This document shows positions 9,633 through 18,394 of a stretch of DNA of 64,000 nt, piece by piece. The DNA lies in contig NZ_JAELXQ010000004.1 in assembly GCF_016427605.1 (NCBI RefSeq), positions 124,001 to 188,000 on the forward strand, written 5' to 3'. The notes beneath the pieces were generated by a model. That model did not search any database. It saw only the letters and a program-made list of their open reading frames with translations, and had not been told where the DNA came from. Source of the DNA: Ochrobactrum sp. Q0168 (GTDB taxonomy: Bacteria; Pseudomonadota; Alphaproteobacteria; Rhizobiales; Rhizobiaceae). Position 1 is the first letter of the stretch. Each line of letters opens with the position of its first letter. The position numbers and the translations under genes are program-made.

Positions 9633-10394
9633 TCAGGCTTTCAGGTTGCGGAAGATCTCCGCAAGCCGCGAAGCCCATGCGGTCTGCGCCTTTGCGTCGG
9701 CGATTTCGTTGTTGCGGATTTCAATCATGACGCAGGGCGCATTGCGCGGGCGCGCATGGCGTTCCAGCGTGTAGTAAACGCGGTCGGAGGGCGCATAAGG
9801 CTCATTGACCCCGACATTGAGCGCGGAATCCTGCTTGAGTGCTTCAATCAGCGGTGCGGCCACACGGTCATCTGCGTCGTGAATAATGCCGATCTGCCAG
9901 GGCCGCGCCACATCGCGATAGACCGGCGTAAACGAATGGATCGTGACGATCCACGACGGCAGGCCGCGTGCCGCGCGCGCCGCGATCAACTGTTCGATGC
10001 GCGCATGAAACGGGCGATGCGACATGTCGATTCGCGCCGTGCGTTCGAGCGAGTTCAGCTCGTGATTGCCCGGAATGACGGTCATCTCGCTGACTTCCGG
10101 AATGAGGTCCGGTGCGTCGAGCGGACGGTTGCAATCAATCAAAAGGCGTGACAGGCGCGACTCAACCAACGGCGCGTCAAGCGCGGCGCTCAGATGCCGT
10201 GCAACCTCAACCGCACCGGGGTCCCAGGCGATATGGGCGCGCAGGGCATCCTCGCCCAGACCCAAACCGTCGAAACGTTCCGGCACATAATTGGAAGCGT
10301 GCTCGCAAACGAAAAGCCAGGGGCTTGCCCCTGTTTCGTTGACGACAAAAACCGGCTCATGCGAAGCTGGGCGTCTCTCTCGCTCGTCCGCCAT
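9633..10394 (-). CDS. N-formylglutamate amidohydrolase family protein
   Basis: A 253-residue hydrolase of the FGase family. It shows the FVCEHASNYVPERF metal-site start, DPGAVEVARHLSAALDAPLVESRLSRLLIDCNRP-type core split over residues 55-90, and the IHSFTPVYRD histidine motif. Classical members hydrolyse N-formylglutamate in histidine breakdown, but no hut genes are present. Here it heads an operon with a gamma-glutamyl ligase, so a plausible role is release of glutamate from an N-substituted glutamyl compound. It is the first gene of the leftward operon, divergent from a RpiR regulator 138 bases away. Confidence 0.8.
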   Translation of the reverse strand: MADERERRPASHEPVFVVNETGASPWLFVCEHASNYVPERFDGLGLGEDALRAHIAWDPGAVEVARHLSAALDAPLVESRLSRLLIDCNRPLDAPDLIPEVSEMTVIPGNHELNSLERTARIDMSHRPFHARIEQLIAARAARGLPSWIVTIHSFTPVYRDVARPWQIGIIHDADDRVAAPLIEALKQDSALNVGVNEPYAPSDRVYYTLERHARPRNAPCVMIEIRNNEIADAKAQTAWASRLAEIFRNLKA

Positions 10395-10412
10395 TGGTTT
10401 GTTCCCCGCGCT

Positions 10413-10426
10413 GTAACTTATGTTAC
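10413..10426. promoter_or_regulatory. Candidate operator in the divergent promoter region
   Basis: GTAAC-TTAT-GTTAC is a perfect 5-bp-arm dyad 19 bases upstream of the leftward operon start. A second small dyad, ATACG-C-CGTAT, lies at 10462-10472. Both sit between the operon and the RpiR gene, so they are candidate RpiR sites by position only. Confidence 0.4.
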
Positions 10427-10532
10427 GTTTTTTAAAATTCTGCGCTATTGCGGATTATTTGATACGCCGTATGATAATTTGTCAAATATAATTTGGCTCG
10501 CAATGCACAAGTGTTGTCGGGCCAAAACTGGA

Positions 10533-11375
10533 ATGGAAAACGTCTTGTCGGAAAGCGCCAGCGTCGCCGAACGCATCAATGAACGGATTGATACGATGCC
10601 CGCCGGGGAACGTGCCGCAGCGCAGACCTTGATCGCCAATTATCCCATGCTGGGTTTGAAGACGGTGGCGGAATTTTCCGCGCAGGCTGGCGTCAGTTCG
10701 CCGACGATCCTGCGTTTCGTGAACCGGCTCGGTTTCCAGAACTATCCCGAGTTTCAGGCGCATCTGCAAAACGAGCTTGCCGCGCAATTGCAGTCGCCGC
10801 ACCATCGCAATGAAAACTCGGACAAGAGCCCGGACGCGGCCTATCCCGCGGTGGAGCACACGCAGGAAAATATCCGCGAGACGTTCCGTCACCTTGGCGC
10901 GAAACAGTTGCGGCAGGCGGTGGCGGCACTTTCGAATGCCAGGGGCAATATTTATCTGATCGGCGGCCGCTTCACTGACCCGATAGCGCAATATATGACG
11001 GCACATATGACCATCATCCGCCCGCATGTGTTTCATCTCGGCGGTCAGGAAAGTATCTGGCGCGACCGGTTGCTCGATATGGGCAAGCGCGACGTGCTCG
11101 TTGTCTTCGACATTCGCCGCTATCAGGAAAGTCTCTTGAAGCTTGCGGAAAAGGCGCGGGCGCGGGGTGTGGAGGTTATTCTCGTGACCGATCAGTGGCT
11201 ATCACCGATTGCCCGCGTTGCGCGCCACGTTCTGGCGGGCCGCACGGCGGTGCCTTCCGCCTGGGATTCGTCGGCGGCCCTGTTCGTGCTGGCTGAAACG
11301 CTCATTCGTGAAATGACGCGGATGCTGGAAAAGGACAGCGCGGCACGCATCGCGGAACTGGAAGGACTGCGATAG
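10533..11375 (+). CDS. RpiR-family transcriptional regulator
   Basis: A 280-residue regulator with an N-terminal HTH_6 domain (residues about 10-85, with TVAEFSAQAGVSSPTILRFV as the recognition region) and a C-terminal SIS phosphosugar-binding-like domain. RpiR proteins usually sense a pathway metabolite through the SIS domain. ATG 10533 gives a normal family length; an in-frame ATG at 10503 would add ten residues, and neither has a strong ribosome site. It is divergent from the permease/ligase/dehydrogenase operon and is probably its regulator. It ends immediately before the convergent TetR gene, with no gap. Confidence 0.85.
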   Translation: MENVLSESASVAERINERIDTMPAGERAAAQTLIANYPMLGLKTVAEFSAQAGVSSPTILRFVNRLGFQNYPEFQAHLQNELAAQLQSPHHRNENSDKSPDAAYPAVEHTQENIRETFRHLGAKQLRQAVAALSNARGNIYLIGGRFTDPIAQYMTAHMTIIRPHVFHLGGQESIWRDRLLDMGKRDVLVVFDIRRYQESLLKLAEKARARGVEVILVTDQWLSPIARVARHVLAGRTAVPSAWDSSAALFVLAETLIREMTRMLEKDSAARIAELEGLR

Positions 11376-12029
11376 CTACTCCAGCCCGCAGGCGCGCAGA
11401 AACAGCGTCGAGACTTCTTTTTCAATGCGCTCGAAATCCAGCGGGTCGTCCTGGCCCACTTCCATCATGCTGCGCACCTGCGTTTCAAAATCGGCATAAT
11501 GCTGCGTCACCGCCCAGATATGCATCTGGAACAGCAGCGGATCGACCGGCTTGATACGCCCGTCATCCACCCATGACTGGATCAGCTTGACCGCGCTATG
11601 GGTGGCGGCGACATGCTTGTTCCAGTGGCGACTGAGATAAGGCGCGCCATTGGCGATTTCGGTGGTGAAAAGCCGTGATGCCTTGGGGTTCTTCTGGCTA
11701 TAGGCGAGCTTGGCCCGGATATATTGGCGGATCACCTTGGCCGGATCGTCTTCAGCGCTGGCATCGAGGAAAATATCTTCCCACTGGTCGAGAATGAAGA
11801 CGATGATGTCTTCGTAGAGCTCTTCCTTGCTGGAAATATAATAATGCAGCTGCGGCTTGGTCAGACCGGCGCGATGCGCAATGCCCTGCGTGGACGCGCC
11901 GACCAGACCCTTTTCCGCGAATTCGTCAATCGCGGCGGTGCGGATAGCGCCGAGAATGCGCCGCCGGCGGTCGAGAACCTTGTCTCGTCCGGTCGGCTCG
12001 ATGTCGTCATTCTCGTCGTCGATAGCCAT
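11376..12029 (-). CDS. TetR-family regulator, RutR-like
   Basis: A 217-residue TetR protein. The N-terminal helix-turn-helix spans about residues 20-65 (GASTQGIAHRAGLTKPQLHY). The C-terminal half, with SRHWNKHVAATHSAVKLIQS and IWAVTQHYADF, matches the RutR/YcdC ligand domain, which binds pyrimidines in Escherichia coli. The ATG at 12029 gives the RutR length; an upstream in-frame ATG at 12071 would add 14 residues. It is the last gene of a seven-gene leftward operon. A RutR-like operator at 18266-18281 in front of that operon fits autoregulation of the whole cluster. Confidence 0.85.
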   Translation of the reverse strand: MAIDDENDDIEPTGRDKVLDRRRRILGAIRTAAIDEFAEKGLVGASTQGIAHRAGLTKPQLHYYISSKEELYEDIIVFILDQWEDIFLDASAEDDPAKVIRQYIRAKLAYSQKNPKASRLFTTEIANGAPYLSRHWNKHVAATHSAVKLIQSWVDDGRIKPVDPLLFQMHIWAVTQHYADFETQVRSMMEVGQDDPLDFERIEKEVSTLFLRACGLE

Positions 12030-12103
12030 GTCTCTAACCGTGGTCGGGAGGGAAAGCCGCCGGGCATTCAAACAGGCAGGCGGCTTTCCGTTTTCGTTGG
12101 GGC

Positions 12104-13114
12104 TTACTGGCCGAGCTTCTTCTTGATGTCGAGACCAGCGCTCTTGTTGACGAAGGCGTCGGTTGCAACCTTGCTCATGTCGAGTTCTCCGCCGCTGACG
12201 ATGCCGGACTTGCGCGCCAGCTCGTAGAACGCCTTGACGCGGCTCATGTCGATGGCGCCAATGCCTTTGGTGAGAGCGTCGCCGCTGTCGATGAGCTGCA
12301 ATTCCTTGAGATTGGCCAATTCGGCGTCGAGCGTTTCCTTGCTCATATCCGCATTGTCCTTGAGGATCATCTCATAGGCCTTGCTGTGGTCGCCATACAT
12401 GAAGTTGACCCAGCCTTCGATCGAAGCCGTCACGAAACGCTGCACGAGGTCGGGGTTCTTCTCGACCAGTTCCTGACGCGTTTCGATGGTGTTCGCATAG
12501 GTGTTGTAGCCCTGATCGGCGAGCAGGAACGTCTTGACCTTTGCGCCTTCCTTGGCCGCATAAAGCGGTTCGGCAGTCGCATAGGCCTGCTGCACGGTCT
12601 TCTTGTCGCCGAGGAACTGGGCGAGGCTATAGCCATAAGGGCGCAGCTGTTCGTCCTTGAAACCGAATTCCTTCACCAGCCAGGGCCAGAACGAGAACTG
12701 GCCGTCCTTGGAAATCAGGATGGTCGGTGCGTTCACCAGATCCTTGAAATCCTTGTATTCGCCGTCATGCGCCATCAGCGCCTGCGGGTCCTTCTGGTAG
12801 AAGGCAGCCACAACCGTGGTCGGAACGCCATTGGCGACATTGTTGAAGGACAGAAGCAGATTGCCGGTGAGCAGGAAGTCGAGGCGGCCTGCGGCCAGCA
12901 TCGGGCGGTTATTGACCTGCGGTCCGCCCATCTCGATCTTCACGTCGAGGCCGTATTTTTCATAGGTGCCGTCGGCGAGCGCCTGATAGAAACCGCCGTG
13001 ACCGGCCTGTGCCAGCCAGTTGGTGCCAAGCGTCACCTTGTCGAGCGCAAAGGCCATCTGTGCGGAAAGGCCAAGCGAGAAAGCGGCGACTGCCGCAAAG
13101 AGTGCTTTTTTCAT
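12104..13114 (-). CDS. ABC transporter substrate-binding protein (NMT1/ThiY-like)
   Basis: A 336-residue periplasmic binding protein. A signal peptide (MKKALFAAVAAFSLGLSAQ, then MAFA) precedes a mature part starting LDKVTLGTNWLAQAGHGG, which matches the NMT1/THI5-like fold used for pyrimidine, sulfonate and nitrate-type ligands. GGGGA ahead of ATG 13114 supports the start; longer frames would run into the neighbouring gene. It works with the permease at 15693 and the ATPase at 16546 in the same operon. The family suggests a small nitrogenous heterocycle as ligand, but the ligand is not known. Confidence 0.87.
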   Translation of the reverse strand: MKKALFAAVAAFSLGLSAQMAFALDKVTLGTNWLAQAGHGGFYQALADGTYEKYGLDVKIEMGGPQVNNRPMLAAGRLDFLLTGNLLLSFNNVANGVPTTVVAAFYQKDPQALMAHDGEYKDFKDLVNAPTILISKDGQFSFWPWLVKEFGFKDEQLRPYGYSLAQFLGDKKTVQQAYATAEPLYAAKEGAKVKTFLLADQGYNTYANTIETRQELVEKNPDLVQRFVTASIEGWVNFMYGDHSKAYEMILKDNADMSKETLDAELANLKELQLIDSGDALTKGIGAIDMSRVKAFYELARKSGIVSGGELDMSKVATDAFVNKSAGLDIKKKLGQ

Positions 13115-13133
13115 TGGTGTTGTTCCCCTGTTA

Positions 13134-14513
13134 TCAGTTCGAAAGTGCCATATCGGCGGTCCAGCCGCGCGTTTTACCAGGATTGAGCAGACCATAAGGG
13201 TCGGCCAGTTTCTTGAATTCGATCTGCACGCTGTCGATTTCCTTCATGCCGCCATCCTCGATGGTATAGGCATGGGGATCGTAAATGTCGCAACCGTCGA
13301 CCTGTTCCAGCTCGCCGATGAGCTTATACATCGCGTCGCGGGTTTCGAAGCGCACCAGCGGCAGGCCGAAAATCTGCACTTCGCCTTCAAGGCGCGCCAT
13401 TTCATGGTGCATATATTGCGTGTCGCCATAGCGCTCGATCTGGCGATTGACCAATGCCGGGTCGAAGGGGCGCGGATAGGCAACCTGAAGATAGGTCCAG
13501 CCCGGTTCCGCCTTCAGGGCCTGAAGCGTGGTGTGGTTCCAGCCGCATTCATAGGCAGGCTGAAGACCAGCCTTGTGCAATTCGTCCAGCGTCATGGAGA
13601 ATGACACCTCGCCGTTGAACGCGGTCGCAAGCTCTGCGAAGCGCTCGCGCTCCTCCGGCGCGATCATGGCGAAAACAGCATCCTTGCCGGATGGGAACAG
13701 ATCGCCGAACTTGGTGTAGAAGCGGGCGAAGCGGCGATCGACGGTGGTCAGAAGATAGCAATCCAGATTTTCTTCCAGCGCCTTGAGGCAGAAGTTCAGC
13801 GTCGCTTCATAGCTGTCGAAAAGTGCTGCGGTGTGGATCCAGTCGGTCGCCTTGGTCAGCCCGATTTCCAGTTCCAGAATGATGCCATTGGTGCCATAAG
13901 CATGCTGGACCTTGTGGATGTCGCGGCCCGTCAGCTCGATAATTTTCGGTTCCGGCTCGACGGTCAGAACCTTGACCGAATAGACATTGCCATCATCACG
14001 CAACATGCCGTGGCGCAGCGAGCCGATGCCGCCCGAACCGCCGGAGAAGAAGCCGCCAATGGTGGCAATGCGGCGGGTGGACGGATACATCAGCAGTTCC
14101 TGTCCGGTTTCGCGCACGGCATCATCAAGACGCGAAATGCGTGCACCGCCTTCAACGCGCACCTTGCCCGGCTCGATGGCGATGATGCGGTCGATCTTGG
14201 TCATGTCGAGAATGACGCCGCCTTCAAGGGGCACGCACTGGCCGTAATTGCCGGTGCCGCCGCCACGAACCGTGATCGGAATGCGCAGTTTCGCAGCTGC
14301 TGCCGCCACGCGGCGCACTTCGTCCTGATCCTTCGGAATGACGACCAGATCGCCGACATAATGGCCGATATCTTCGGTCAGGATCGGGCTGTACCAGAAA
14401 TAATCGCGGGAGCGCAGCTCGACCTGCTTGGGGTCGTCATAGATGCGGATGCCGTCGATTTCGGCGCGGAATGCGGCCCAGTCATAGATGCGCTGCGGGG
14501 CGACAGAATTCAT
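13134..14513 (-). CDS. FAD-binding oxidase (PCMH type)
   Basis: A 459-residue flavoprotein with an N-terminal FAD-binding domain of the vanillyl-alcohol-oxidase type. TVRGGGTGNYGQCVPLEGG and ATIGGFFSGGSGGIGS are its pyrophosphate-binding motifs. The C-terminal half is the FAD-linked oxidase substrate domain, similar in outline to GlcD. The gene overlaps the amidohydrolase stop region by four bases and lies 19 bases before the substrate-binding protein, so it is in a tight operon. It presumably oxidises an intermediate of the compound imported by the ABC system. The reaction cannot be named. Confidence 0.8.
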   Translation of the reverse strand: MNSVAPQRIYDWAAFRAEIDGIRIYDDPKQVELRSRDYFWYSPILTEDIGHYVGDLVVIPKDQDEVRRVAAAAAKLRIPITVRGGGTGNYGQCVPLEGGVILDMTKIDRIIAIEPGKVRVEGGARISRLDDAVRETGQELLMYPSTRRIATIGGFFSGGSGGIGSLRHGMLRDDGNVYSVKVLTVEPEPKIIELTGRDIHKVQHAYGTNGIILELEIGLTKATDWIHTAALFDSYEATLNFCLKALEENLDCYLLTTVDRRFARFYTKFGDLFPSGKDAVFAMIAPEERERFAELATAFNGEVSFSMTLDELHKAGLQPAYECGWNHTTLQALKAEPGWTYLQVAYPRPFDPALVNRQIERYGDTQYMHHEMARLEGEVQIFGLPLVRFETRDAMYKLIGELEQVDGCDIYDPHAYTIEDGGMKEIDSVQIEFKKLADPYGLLNPGKTRGWTADMALSN

Positions 14514-15691
14514 GGGTTTCTCCCGTAAACATGGTCCGAGACAATGCCGTCGCGCCAGACACGGCGGAGGGCTTGCGGACGGCTAATGAGATCATTGAGG
14601 TCTTCGGCGTCGTGCCAGATGAAATTGGCGGCACCGCCTGGGGACAGCGCCTGCACGCGCTCGCTTCTGATCAGGCGCGCGGGCAGGGTGGTGATGCTGT
14701 CAAGCCAAGCGTCCGGCTCCAGATGACAGACAGGGGCCGCAAGGCGCAAAATCGCGAGCGGATCATAGTCACCATAGGGGTAGAAGGCATCGCGCACATT
14801 GTCGGAGCCGAGCATGGTTTCCACACCGGCCAGACGTGCTTCTTTCAGCGGAGCCCCGCCGCGAAGGCGCGGCGATTTTCCGCCGATCCGGTCTTGCAGA
14901 TAGAGATTGGTGGTGGGCAGCGAGACAAGCGCGACACCCGCTTGCGCGGCGGCATCGAGAATGCGCGTGAGTTCTTCCGCTGTTCGCAGCGAAAGCGAGC
15001 AAGCATGGCCACACAGCACGCGGCCCGCCATGTGATGGCGATGGGCAGCATCGACGATCAGCGAAAAACCGTCGGCTTCAACATCCAGCCCTTCATCGAC
15101 GTGAAAATCGAGATCGAGATCGTTTTCGACGGCGAGACAGAACATTGCCTCAATCTTGGCTGCAAGATCGGCATTGCGATAGAAGAACGCCCCGAGCACG
15201 CCGCCATCGGCTTTGACCCGGGCCGCGATATCACGACCGGCTTCCAGCACCAGATCGCCATGGACGAGGGCCGCGAGTTGAAGGTCGATGCGGTCTTTCC
15301 ATTCCTGACGCAGTTCGTTGAGAACAGGCCAAGCAGTCGGAACTTCCGGGCTCGTCCAATCCACATGGCTGCGAATAGCGCCGACGCCCTGCGCAAAAGC
15401 CGCCTCGAGGCCGCGTGTGGCGCGGGCGCGAATGTCTTCGGCGTGCCAGTTCTGGCGGTCGGTGTTCATCAGGTCGATGGCGTCGAACAGGCATTCGACT
15501 TTCGTGTCGCCATTTTGCGCAATGCGCTGGATCGTGAAGGTCTTGTCGAGATGCACATGCACATCGGCCAAAAGCGGCGTGATGAAACCGCCGTCGGTCG
15601 CCTGCGACGGCGTGATTGCGGCAATGCGGCCATGCTCGACATGCAGGTCATATCGGCCCGGACGGCCCGCGATGGCAACGCCTTTCAACAT
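14510..15691 (-). CDS. Amidohydrolase, cytosine deaminase-like
   Basis: A 393-residue metal-dependent amidohydrolase. HVHLDKT holds the first metal ligands, FHVDEGLD the third His and catalytic Glu region, LCGHAC the fourth His, and GSDNVRD the conserved Asp. This set matches the cytosine/creatinine deaminase branch. The ATG at 15691 is one base after the permease stop (TGA-C-ATG) and has GAGAG upstream, so translation is coupled; a TTG at 15739 would overlap the permease. With a RutR-like regulator and a creatininase nearby, a pyrimidine, hydantoin or creatinine-like ring is a likely substrate. Confidence 0.85.
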   Translation of the reverse strand: MLKGVAIAGRPGRYDLHVEHGRIAAITPSQATDGGFITPLLADVHVHLDKTFTIQRIAQNGDTKVECLFDAIDLMNTDRQNWHAEDIRARATRGLEAAFAQGVGAIRSHVDWTSPEVPTAWPVLNELRQEWKDRIDLQLAALVHGDLVLEAGRDIAARVKADGGVLGAFFYRNADLAAKIEAMFCLAVENDLDLDFHVDEGLDVEADGFSLIVDAAHRHHMAGRVLCGHACSLSLRTAEELTRILDAAAQAGVALVSLPTTNLYLQDRIGGKSPRLRGGAPLKEARLAGVETMLGSDNVRDAFYPYGDYDPLAILRLAAPVCHLEPDAWLDSITTLPARLIRSERVQALSPGGAANFIWHDAEDLNDLISRPQALRRVWRDGIVSDHVYGRNP

Positions 15692-15692
15692 G

Positions 15693-16535
15693 TCAGCGCT
15701 CTCTACGAATTTCGCTTTCGTGCCAGCGTCCGAGGACAAGGCGCGACAGCCAGCTGGTGATCAGGAAGATCACGATGCCGAGCAGCGAAACCAGGAAGAG
15801 CGCGGCAAACATGCGCGGGATTTCATTGCGGAAGCTCGATTCGAGAATACGCGAGGCAAGGCCGGTGCTCTGGCCTGCGGTGCCCGCGACGAATTCAGCC
15901 ACCACAGCGCCGATCAGCGACAGGCCGCCTGCGATTTTCAGGGCCGCCATGAAATAGGGCAGCGCGCTTGGCGCGAGCAGATAGCGCAGGCGCTGCCACG
16001 GCGAGGCGCGATAGAGCTTGAACAGATCGCGCAGATTGTGGTCGGCGCTGCGCAGCCCGATCACCGTATTGGAAAGGATCGGGAAGAAAGCGACAATCCA
16101 TGCGCAAATGAGCAGGGCCGAGAAAGTATCGCGCACATAGATCAGGATAAGCGGTGCGATGGCGATCACCGGCGTCACCTGAAGGATGACGGCGAAGGGG
16201 AAGAAAGCCATTTCAATCGGGCGCGAGAGCGCAAACACCATGCCGAGCAGAACGCCGCCAATAATAGCGCAGGCAAGCGAGATCAGCGTCAGCTTGACGG
16301 TGAACCACATGGAGGCCATCAGCGACGGACCGTCCTTGAAAAGCGTTTCGGCAATGAGTGACGGGGCCGGGATCAGGTAATGCGGCACTTCATAGAAGCG
16401 CACCAGACCTTCCCATATGCCGAGCGCGATGATGATCGCCAGCGTCGGCATGAGAATGCGCAGAGTGCGCTCGCGCCGCGCGAGACGATCCTGTTCGGAA
16501 TTGAGGACTGGCAGTTCGTTTTGCATCTGGTTCAT
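15693..16535 (-). CDS. ABC transporter permease
   Basis: A 280-residue inner membrane protein with about six hydrophobic segments. It has the binding-protein-dependent transport loop around YLLAPSALPYFMAALKIAGG, a SsuC/TauC-type permease. GAGGA seven bases before ATG 16535 supports the start. It lies between the ATPase and amidohydrolase genes with near-zero spacing, and forms the importer with the genes at 12104 and 16546. Confidence 0.88.
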   Translation of the reverse strand: MNQMQNELPVLNSEQDRLARRERTLRILMPTLAIIIALGIWEGLVRFYEVPHYLIPAPSLIAETLFKDGPSLMASMWFTVKLTLISLACAIIGGVLLGMVFALSRPIEMAFFPFAVILQVTPVIAIAPLILIYVRDTFSALLICAWIVAFFPILSNTVIGLRSADHNLRDLFKLYRASPWQRLRYLLAPSALPYFMAALKIAGGLSLIGAVVAEFVAGTAGQSTGLASRILESSFRNEIPRMFAALFLVSLLGIVIFLITSWLSRLVLGRWHESEIRRER

Positions 16536-16545
16536 CTGCTGGTCC

Positions 16546-17355
16546 TCAATGATCGATATCTTCAGAGGAAAGCGTCGCGGTCAGCGTATCGGAAACCTTG
16601 GCGCAATATTTCGCGTAAGAATCCGTGGTGCGGTAGTTTTCAGCCCGCGGATAAGTGCCGATGATGGGAATGTCGGCCACGACACGGCCTGGACGCGCCG
16701 CCATCACGATCACGCGGTTGGAAAGATAGACTGACTCGTAAACGCTGTGGGTCACGAAGATGACGGTCAGCCCGTGTTCCTGCCAAAGGCGCAGCACGTC
16801 ATTATTGAGCTTGAAGCGCGTCATCTCGTCGAGCGCGGCAAAAGGCTCATCCATCAAAAGCAGGCGCGGCCGCGTCACCAAAGCGCGCGCAATGGAAACG
16901 CGCATTTTCATGCCGCCCGAAAGCTCACGCGGAAAGGCATTGGCAAAGCGCGACAGGCCGACCTGTGTCAGCACTTCTTCAATGCGGGGCGTGGCTTCCT
17001 TGCGCGAAACGCCGGAAAGCCGCAGCGGCAGATAGACATTGTCATAAACGCTGGCCCAAGGCATCAGCGTCGGTTCCTGAAACACGAAGCCGATGTCCTG
17101 CGCACCGGAAGAACCTTTGCCCGGGGCGTGGCCATTGACGCGAATTTCGCCAGCGGAAACCGATTCCAGTCCGGCGATCATGCGCAGCGCCGTGCTCTTG
17201 CCGCAGCCCGAAGGCCCGAGAAAGCTCACGAACTGGCCTTGCTCGATCTTGAGCGACATGTCGTTCACGGCCATAACACCGGTGCCGTACTGCTTATAGA
17301 CGCCGTTGATGTCGATCAGGGGCGGCTGGTTCTGCGAGTTGGGGGCCACGCTCAT
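16546..17355 (-). CDS. ABC transporter ATP-binding protein
   Basis: A 269-residue nucleotide-binding subunit. Walker A is GPSGCGKS, the signature is LSGGMKMRVSIARAL, and Walker B is LLLMDEPFAALDE. It belongs to the SsuB/TauB-like group that pairs with NMT1-type binding proteins. The ATG at 17355 has AAGGA just upstream; the in-frame TTG at 17367 would overlap the creatininase stop. It energises uptake of the unknown ligand. Confidence 0.9.
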   Translation of the reverse strand: MSVAPNSQNQPPLIDINGVYKQYGTGVMAVNDMSLKIEQGQFVSFLGPSGCGKSTALRMIAGLESVSAGEIRVNGHAPGKGSSGAQDIGFVFQEPTLMPWASVYDNVYLPLRLSGVSRKEATPRIEEVLTQVGLSRFANAFPRELSGGMKMRVSIARALVTRPRLLLMDEPFAALDEMTRFKLNNDVLRLWQEHGLTVIFVTHSVYESVYLSNRVIVMAARPGRVVADIPIIGTYPRAENYRTTDSYAKYCAKVSDTLTATLSSEDIDH

Positions 17356-17360
17356 CGTCC

Positions 17361-18161
17361 TTACCAAGCGGGATTGTTGTCGAGCCAGGAGAGCGGCGCC
17401 CGCTCGATCTCGCCCAGCGCTTCAATCAGCCGGTCAGCGGCGAAATCGATGGTCTTGCGACCCTTTTCGGCGGTCGCAATCGATGCATTGCCTGCTGCGC
17501 CATAGGCATTGATGTCCTGCATCTGCCATGCGGGCTTGGCGCCGCCGCCGAGGCTGATATGCTTGTAGTCGTCGGCGAAAACTTCCGTCAATGTGCGGAA
17601 ATCCTGCGCCTTTTCCATCGCCACAAGATCCGGATGCATTTCCAGCATCACCGATGTTTCCATGTCGCCAGCGTGGATGCCATGCTTCAGGTCATGCTCA
17701 TTGTAAACGCCATCGGGCATGCCAAGACCGAACCAGTTGAGGCAGAAGACCATCATATTGTGCTGCACGCGCAATTCGCGGGCGACAATGTCCATCACCG
17801 GAATATTGCCGCCATGGCTGTTGAACAGCACCATCTTGCGCACGCCGCTTGCCGCCACGCAGGCGCCGATCTCGCACCACATGCGGATGACGGTCTCGAC
17901 TGAAAAGGTCAGCGTACCGGGATAGCGCTTGTGTTCATTGCTCTTGGCGATGGCTTGTGTCGGCAGGAACAGAACATTGCTTGTGTTGGGCAACCGCTTG
18001 ATCAGCTCCGCCACCATGCCGTCGGCGACGGCGGCATCTACACACATCGGCAGATGCGGTCCGTGCTGCTCGATTGCGCCAACGGGCAGCACCGCCACGA
18101 GCTTGTCGCGCTCGAGACGCGAAAACGCCTCGCTCGTGTAATCGGACCAATATCGTTTCAA
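17361..18161 (-). CDS. Creatininase family protein
   Basis: A 266-residue metal-dependent amidohydrolase-type protein. LPVGAIEQHGPHLPMCVDAA carries the Glu, His and Asp metal ligands, NSHGGN follows, and the DMETSVMLEMHPD motif holds the final Glu. Family members hydrolyse cyclic amides such as creatinine, but also act in cofactor maturation, so the substrate is open. The start is a TTG with GGAG upstream; no ATG or GTG fits. It is the first gene of the seven-gene operon and lies about 105 bases from the RutR-like operator. Confidence 0.85.
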   Translation of the reverse strand: MKRYWSDYTSEAFSRLERDKLVAVLPVGAIEQHGPHLPMCVDAAVADGMVAELIKRLPNTSNVLFLPTQAIAKSNEHKRYPGTLTFSVETVIRMWCEIGACVAASGVRKMVLFNSHGGNIPVMDIVARELRVQHNMMVFCLNWFGLGMPDGVYNEHDLKHGIHAGDMETSVMLEMHPDLVAMEKAQDFRTLTEVFADDYKHISLGGGAKPAWQMQDINAYGAAGNASIATAEKGRKTIDFAADRLIEALGEIERAPLSWLDNNPAW

Positions 18162-18184
18162 GGCGGCGCTCCAAGTTGGTTCTG

Positions 18185-18231
18185 AAGTGCATCTTGTCCG
18201 AAAACCGCTTCACACTTTTCGGGATGCACTT
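18185..18231. repeat. Short intergenic palindromic repeat
   Basis: Outer arms AAGTGCATC and GATGCACTT enclose inner arms CCGAAAA and TTTTCGG around a cgcttcacac-type centre. Near-identical elements occur at 20033-20081 and 31632-31677. This repeat type is widespread in Rhizobiales intergenic regions. Confidence 0.8.
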
Positions 18232-18265
18232 TTGGCGTATTGAAGCAGGAACCTTACTAAACAAT

Positions 18266-18281
18266 CTGACCGATTGGTCAA
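18266..18281. promoter_or_regulatory. RutR-like operator
   Basis: CTGACCGATTGGTCAA matches 12 of the 14 defined positions of the Escherichia coli RutR consensus TTGACCA-NN-TGGTCAA. TGACC-GATT-GGTCA is an exact dyad. It lies between the creatininase operon and the flavin reductase gene, and the operon ends with a RutR-like regulator gene. Control of both divergent units is inferred. Confidence 0.75.
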
Positions 18282-18394
18282 ACTAAATGTTTAAAAATCG
18301 CGAGCGGCGTGCAATTAAGATGTGAATCCGTGGTAGATGCGCCACGCGACAGACCAGCACATGACTATGATGCGCGGAAAGTTCCGGAGGTCCT

